From Christensenella sp. UBA1685 (lineage in GTDB: Bacteria; Bacillota; Clostridia; Christensenellales; CAG-138), in the NCBI GenBank assembly GCA_002320595.1, contig DCKB01000033.1, positions 17,127-34,239 of the forward strand: 17,113 bases of DNA, written 5' to 3'. The notes below the pieces were generated by a model, which worked only from the letters and a program-made list of their open reading frames with translations, was not told where the DNA came from and made no database searches. Within the stretch, counting starts at the first letter, position 1. Each line of letters opens with the position of its first letter. Made by a program: the position numbers and the translations under genes. Shown piece by piece: positions 13,948 to 17,113 of the stretch.

Positions 13948-13956
13948 ATTATAGCA
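13948..13956 (-). promoter_or_regulatory. Extended -10 promoter of the modE-like gene
   Basis: On the minus strand TGCTATAAT (13956-13948) is a perfect extended -10 element. No good -35 box is present at the usual distance, as is common for this promoter type. Transcription would start near 13941, about 25 bases before the ATG. Confidence 0.65.
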
Positions 13957-13978
13957 TAAAATAGGGGAAACTTGCGGC

Positions 13979-13992
13979 ATTTCCCGGGAAAT
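13979..13992. promoter_or_regulatory. 14-base palindrome upstream of the modE-like promoter
   Basis: ATTTCCCGGGAAAT is a perfect palindrome beginning 23 bases upstream of the extended -10 element. Its position and symmetry suit an operator for a dimeric regulator, perhaps the ModE-like protein itself. It does not match the known ModE operator. Confidence 0.4.
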
Positions 13993-13996
13993 AAAC

Positions 13997-14015
13997 AGGC
14001 CGCCGGCCTCTTTTT
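13997..14015 (+). terminator. Small plus-strand terminator
   Basis: AGGCC (13997-14001) and GGCCT (14005-14009) form a short GC-rich hairpin followed by C and five T (14011-14015). It may stop read-through from the lipoprotein gene that would otherwise run antisense through the modE-like gene. Confidence 0.45.
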
Positions 14016-14025
14016 GTAAAGGGCG

Positions 14026-14155
14026 CTTTTGGCAAACTGCAACCAAAAGGCTCCTTTCTGAAAGGAGCTGTCCGCGCAAGCGGACTTGAGGATTGTCTTA
14101 CCCCACTCGCGCAGCTTACTTCGCCGCAGGCGACCGAGGTTCGTCTTATCCCCGC
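14026..14155. repeat. Cluster of hairpins resembling a dispersed palindromic repeat
   Basis: In order: CTTTTGG / CCAAAAG (14026-14049); GCTCCTTTC-T-GAAAGGAGC (14050-14068); GTCCGC-GCAA-GCGGAC (14070-14085); then GAGGATTGTCTTACCCC (14088-14104). A second, diverged unit follows: TCGCC-GCA-GGCGA (14121-14133), then GAGGTTCGTCTTATCCCC (14136-14153). The order of a CTCC/GGAG hairpin, a second hairpin and a GAGG-ATTGT tail recalls short palindromic elements that I associate with many gut Clostridia genomes. Only this one cluster is present in the window. Confidence 0.55.
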
Positions 14156-14209
14156 AAAAGGACTGGGGTATCGACATTCCACGGGCAGGGGAGCGCTGCC
14201 TGCACAAGC

Positions 14210-14236
14210 AAAAAGCGGCCTTCCGGCCGCCCTTTT
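14210..14236 (-). terminator. Intrinsic terminator of murA
   Basis: On the minus strand GCGGCC-GGAA-GGCCGC (14230-14215) is followed by five T (14214-14210), 20 bases after the murA stop codon. On the other strand CCTTTT follows the same stem, so it may act in both directions. Confidence 0.88.
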
Positions 14237-14249
14237 GAATCCGCTTCGT

Positions 14250-15515
14250 TTAGTCCACACGCCGGATATCCGCGCCGAGCGCACGCAGCTTTTGCTCAAA
14301 AAACTCGTAGCCCCGGTCTACGTATTCAATGTTGTGCACCTGGCTTTCGCCTTCCGCCGCGAGCGCCGCAACGATAAGCGCAGCACCCGCGCGCAGATCC
14401 GTTGCAAACAGCGGCGCGCCGGAAAGCTGCTCAACGCCTTCGATCATGGCCGTGCGTGCGTTGAGCGTAATGGTTGCGCCCATGCGCTGCAGTTCCGCCA
14501 CATGGTTAAAACGATCCTCAAAGATGTTTTCCACAATGAAGCTGTTGCCCTGCGCCGTGGAAAGATACGCCATCATGGGCTGTTGGAGGTCCGTCGGGAA
14601 TCCGGGATACGGCAGGGTCTTGATGTTCACTGCCCGCGCTCTTCCCGTGCTGCTCACGCGGATGAAAAATTCCCGGCCGTCATCCCCTTCGATGACCTGC
14701 GCGCCGCTTTCCATCAGCTTCGCGGAAATGGCCTCAAGGTGCGTGGGAATCACGTTGTTGATCACAACGTCCCCGTGGGTTGCAGCGGCAGCGATCATGA
14801 ACGTGCCGGCTTCGATTTGGTCCGGAATGATGGCATAGGTGCAGCCGTGCAGCTTTCTGCCGCCGTTGACGCGGATCACATCCGTGCCCGCGCCCTTAAC
14901 GGATGCGCCCATCATGTTGAGGAAGTTTGCAACATCCACAACATGGGGCTCCTTTGCAGCGTTGGAGATGATCGTTTGTCCTTCGGCGCCGACTGCCGCG
15001 AGCATAATGTTGATCGTCGCGCCAACGCTGACCACATCAAGGTAAATTTCCGCTCCGGTAAGCTTTTGCGCATGCGCCTTTACGATGCCGCGCTCAATGA
15101 CCACCTTCGCGCCGAGCGCACGCATGCCTTTAATGTGCTGGTCAATGGGCCTTTGGCCGATGGAACAGCCCCCCGGCAGCGCGATTTCCGCATGGCCATA
15201 GCGGCCGAGCATCGCCCCAAGAAGATAATACGAAGCGCGCAGGCGGCTCACCATATCAAACGTAACCGTATGCGTGTTGATTTTTTTGGGGTCAATCCGC
15301 ATCGCGCCATCCGGCGTAAATTCCACATCCGCGCCCATATGCTGGAGGATCTGCTCCAGAATACGCACATCCTCAATCTGCGGCAGGTTCTCCACAAGGC
15401 AGCTTTCCCCCGCCAAAATAACCGCCGGGATGATCGCTACCGCGGCGTTTTTCGCACCGCTGATGGTCACGCTGCCTTCCAGCCGGCGCCCGCCGTTTAT
15501 CACATAATGCGACAT
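14250..15515 (-). CDS. murA: UDP-N-acetylglucosamine 1-carboxyvinyltransferase MurA
   Basis: MurA transfers enolpyruvate from PEP to UDP-GlcNAc, the first committed step of peptidoglycan synthesis, in the cytoplasm. The product has 421 residues, the family norm. The catalytic loop PGGCSIGQRPIDQH carries the active Cys at 117, which is the residue attacked by fosfomycin; a Cys-to-Asp change, which gives natural resistance, is not present. Other conserved points are SGAKNAA (Lys22), SRLRASYYLLG (Arg91, Arg93) and PYPGFPTDLQQP with the conserved Asp. The ATG at 15515 (MSHYVINGG) is chosen because AAGGAG lies 6 bases upstream; 33 extra codons of Arg-rich sequence further upstream overlap the fmdB-like gene and are not part of it. 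Bacillota often have a second copy (murZ). Confidence 0.96.
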   Translation of the reverse strand: MSHYVINGGRRLEGSVTISGAKNAAVAIIPAVILAGESCLVENLPQIEDVRILEQILQHMGADVEFTPDGAMRIDPKKINTHTVTFDMVSRLRASYYLLGAMLGRYGHAEIALPGGCSIGQRPIDQHIKGMRALGAKVVIERGIVKAHAQKLTGAEIYLDVVSVGATINIMLAAVGAEGQTIISNAAKEPHVVDVANFLNMMGASVKGAGTDVIRVNGGRKLHGCTYAIIPDQIEAGTFMIAAAATHGDVVINNVIPTHLEAISAKLMESGAQVIEGDDGREFFIRVSSTGRARAVNIKTLPYPGFPTDLQQPMMAYLSTAQGNSFIVENIFEDRFNHVAELQRMGATITLNARTAMIEGVEQLSGAPLFATDLRAGAALIVAALAAEGESQVHNIEYVDRGYEFFEQKLRALGADIRRVD

Positions 15516-15547
15516 AGGTTCTCCTTCATGTTGTTTTGCCGGGCGTC

Positions 15548-15742
15548 TTAGTGCTTGCAGCCGGCGCAGCTTGCACAGCTTCCGCTGCAGCCGCCCTGCC
15601 CCGCACGCATGCACTTTCCCTCATAGGCACGCTCGGTTTCGCCGCCGCATTCCGGACATTTTACTTTGTTCAGCGCGGAAGGGGAGACCAACTCGTCAAA
15701 CACCTTGCCGCAGGCTTTGCAGCGGAATTTCAAAAGCGCCAT
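15548..15742 (-). CDS. FmdB-family zinc-ribbon protein
   Basis: A 64-residue protein with paired CxxC knuckles: FRCKACGKVFDE (C8, C11) and VKCPECGGETERAY (C29, C32). It matches the small FmdB-type zinc ribbon, a putative regulator of unknown target. Its tail is unusual: a further five Cys within 19 residues (C44, C52, C56, C59, C62) in GGCSGSCASCAGCKH, which may bind metal. An AGAGGGTG site lies before the ATG at 15742. murA follows 32 bases downstream, so the two are probably co-transcribed from the promoter at 15785-15813. The family is clear; its role beside murA is not known. Confidence 0.8.
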   Translation of the reverse strand: MALLKFRCKACGKVFDELVSPSALNKVKCPECGGETERAYEGKCMRAGQGGCSGSCASCAGCKH

Positions 15743-15784
15743 GCTTTCACCCTCTTTTCCGTATAGATATCAGTGCCAAACTTT

Positions 15785-15813
15785 ATTGTATCATCCCGCG
15801 CGCGTTACGGCAA
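15785..15813 (-). promoter_or_regulatory. Promoter of fmdB-like-murA
   Basis: On the minus strand TTGCCG (15813-15808), a 17-base spacer and TACAAT (15790-15785) lie in the gap between the M23 peptidase stop and the zinc-ribbon gene. The leader would be about 36 bases. Confidence 0.65.
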
Positions 15814-15829
15814 GCGGCGCACATCCGCG

Positions 15830-17035
15830 TCAATCAAGGTAATAGCGGGGATTATAGGCGATTCCGTCGATCCGAAGCTCGAAGTGCAGGTGCGGCTCCT
15901 TGCAGTTGCCGCTGCTGCCGAGCGTGCCGATTGCGTCCCCCGCTGAAACGGCATCCCCAATCGCAACAGAGGCCGAAGCAAGGTGCGCATAGCGCGTTAC
16001 AAATCCGTCCCCATGGTCGATCTCTACCATGAGGCCATATCCGCCGCGTTCGATTGCGCTCGCAACCGTGCCGGCGCAGGCGGCGTATACCGCATCGCCT
16101 TCCGCACCGCTGTAATCAAGGCCAAGGTGAAGCACACCCGCGCGCTGGCCGTAGTTGGATTCAATGCGGCCGCGCTCCGTCGGGTGCCGGAATGTGAGCG
16201 CACCGGCATCCTTCCCGCGCTCGCCTTCCCGTTTCCCGGGTTCCGCATCCGCCTCCACTTTTTGCGTGCCCTCGCGCACGCGCGCATCCACAGCCTCGCG
16301 CGCCGTAACCGTCACGGTTTCCGGCTTTCCCTGTTCCGTGCCGTTTAAGAAGGTGCGCGTGGTGACGGTGTGCGTTTCACCGTTCACCCCATACCGCACG
16401 ATAATCCGCGTCCCTGCAAGGAGCGTTTCGTCCTTTTCGGATACGCTTTCATGCGGGGTATGGGACACAATTTCCTCCGTGAGTGTGGAATGTACGGCAA
16501 GCGGCGTATCCGGGCCCGTCAGCAGTGCAAAAAGGGCGTCCATGGTAATGTCCTCCGCCTCCGGATACATGGATGCGGACTCAAAGGTGATCTCATTTTC
16601 CACGGTGGTTTCCAGCGTGCCGCCGCCCAGAATCTGCAGCTCAAACCAGGCGAGCGCCTCGCGCTCGGCCGACTCAGCGGCTTCCCGGCTTGCAAGCACG
16701 CCAAGCGGCACGCCATCCACCACGAAGACCGTGCGCTCATACTCCGCTGCGTCCGGCGTTTGCGCGGGCAAATCGGCCGGCACTTCCGTTTCAGCCGGGC
16801 GTGCGGACGCGGGCGAGGGGGAAGGTTCCGGCGTTTCCTGCCGCGCCATGGCTTCCGTCATGCGCGCGGGCAGCAAGGGAAGGTTGCGCGCGCCGTAAGC
16901 GGCGGCGCAGGCGCCGCCGAGCAGCAGCGCAAGCGCAAGCAACGCATAACCCAGCGGGCTCATGCGTTTTTTGCGCTCCCGCTCCGGGGATTCTCCGTAT
17001 TCAAATGCATCCTGTTCGGCATCATGCTTTTTCAT
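15830..17035 (-). CDS. Membrane-anchored M23 peptidase with G5-like domain
   Basis: The 401-residue product is predicted to cut or trim peptidoglycan cross-links outside the membrane. A short charged cytoplasmic head (1-25) is followed by one TM segment (about 26-48), then a Pro/Ser/Thr/Glu linker (about 66-95). A stretch VFVVDGVPLGVL (about 103-114) begins the extracellular module, and a G5-like domain (about 206-257, TRIIVRYGVNGETHTVTTRTFLNGT) precedes the peptidase. The LytM/M23 domain spans about 283-401, with the zinc motif HLGLD (H303, D307), H351 (YAHLA) and PHLHFE (H382, H384), so it looks catalytically intact. The ATG at 17035 starts MKKHD and sits 6 bases after a TATAAT, with no ribosome binding site. 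ATG 17056 has none either. An internal ATG (residue 25 here) has GGGAG upstream and cannot be excluded. Confidence 0.88.
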   Translation of the reverse strand: MKKHDAEQDAFEYGESPERERKKRMSPLGYALLALALLLGGACAAAYGARNLPLLPARMTEAMARQETPEPSPSPASARPAETEVPADLPAQTPDAAEYERTVFVVDGVPLGVLASREAAESAEREALAWFELQILGGGTLETTVENEITFESASMYPEAEDITMDALFALLTGPDTPLAVHSTLTEEIVSHTPHESVSEKDETLLAGTRIIVRYGVNGETHTVTTRTFLNGTEQGKPETVTVTAREAVDARVREGTQKVEADAEPGKREGERGKDAGALTFRHPTERGRIESNYGQRAGVLHLGLDYSGAEGDAVYAACAGTVASAIERGGYGLMVEIDHGDGFVTRYAHLASASVAIGDAVSAGDAIGTLGSSGNCKEPHLHFELRIDGIAYNPRYYLD

Positions 17036-17041
17036 GCCGAC

Positions 17042-17070
17042 ATTATACCAAAACATTCGCCACGGCGCAA
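17042..17070 (-). promoter_or_regulatory. Promoter of the M23 peptidase gene
   Basis: On the minus strand TTGCGC (17070-17065), a 17-base spacer and a perfect TATAAT (17047-17042) end 6 bases before the ATG at 17035. The transcript would start at or very near the start codon, as in leaderless mRNAs. The remaining bases to 17113 show nothing else. Confidence 0.7.
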
Positions 17071-17113
17071 ACCGCGCACAATCTGTTCACAATCAAAACC
17101 ACCAGTTGAACTG

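Larger units (their letters stand above)
13918..14249. other. Palindrome-rich intergenic region between modE-like and murA
   Basis: These 332 bases carry no gene that I can support. They hold the modE-like promoter, a 14-base palindrome (13979-13992), a small plus-strand terminator (13997-14015), a block of consecutive hairpins that looks like a dispersed repeat (14026-14155), and the murA terminator (14210-14236). Confidence 0.6.

Noticed and set aside
14235..15551. Plus-strand open frame of 438 codons opposite murA
   Set aside because: It is antisense to an intact murA and has no family features.
1..17113. tRNA, rRNA, CRISPR array, toxin-antitoxin or phage genes
   Set aside because: I looked for cloverleaf ends, conserved rRNA segments, regularly spaced repeats and known small-protein pairs, and found none that I could support.

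Overview
The window looks like an origin-proximal stretch of a Bacillota (Firmicutes) chromosome, most likely a fairly GC-rich member of the Clostridia. The reasons are sigma-A-type promoters, strong AGGAGG-like ribosome binding sites, a chromosomal parA/parB (soj/spo0J) pair, four parS sites that match the Bacillus/Clostridia consensus, and a Gram-positive set of cell-wall genes. No rRNA, tRNA, CRISPR array or complete transposon was seen. The species cannot be named from this sequence alone.

Layout. (1) 1-4068, minus strand: a secreted SH3-domain protein (cut by the window edge), a small membrane protein, cysteinyl-tRNA synthetase (cysS) and a DUF815-type AAA+ ATPase whose coding sequence contains a perfect parS. 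(2) 4069-4341: a divergent promoter region with a second parS and an adjoining inverted repeat. (3) 4342-6975, plus strand: murG followed by a THUMP-type RNA methyltransferase with a HEAT-like N-terminal extension. (4) 7126-10122, plus strand: two tandem pairs of CoA-transferase subunit A and B genes. Each pair is translationally coupled by a 4-base overlap and has its own promoter. The second pair ends at a terminator whose stem is a parS site. (5) 10179-11321: a visibly AT-richer segment carrying one nucleoside phosphorylase-like gene, closed by tandem terminators, one of them again a parS palindrome. (6) 11362-13143, plus strand: parA-parB with their own promoter and a leader that can fold into terminator-like hairpins. 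(7) 13266-13559: a small lipoprotein, which meets tail to tail a short ModE-like regulator on the minus strand. (8) 13918-14249: a palindrome-rich intergenic region. (9) 14250-17035, minus strand: murA, an FmdB-type zinc-ribbon protein and a membrane-anchored G5/M23 peptidase.

How it works together. Three themes share the window: chromosome segregation (ParA, ParB and four parS sites within about 10 kb), envelope building (MurG, MurA, M23 peptidase, SH3 protein) and short-chain acyl-CoA metabolism (two CoA-transferases). The most unusual feature is that at least two parS sites double as the stem of apparent intrinsic terminators, and a third lies inside a coding sequence. ParB loading sites are thus woven into transcription units. 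Other points worth a look are the tandem duplication of the CoA-transferase operon together with its promoter, the possible attenuator upstream of parA, and the foreign-looking phosphorylase segment between two parS-terminators.
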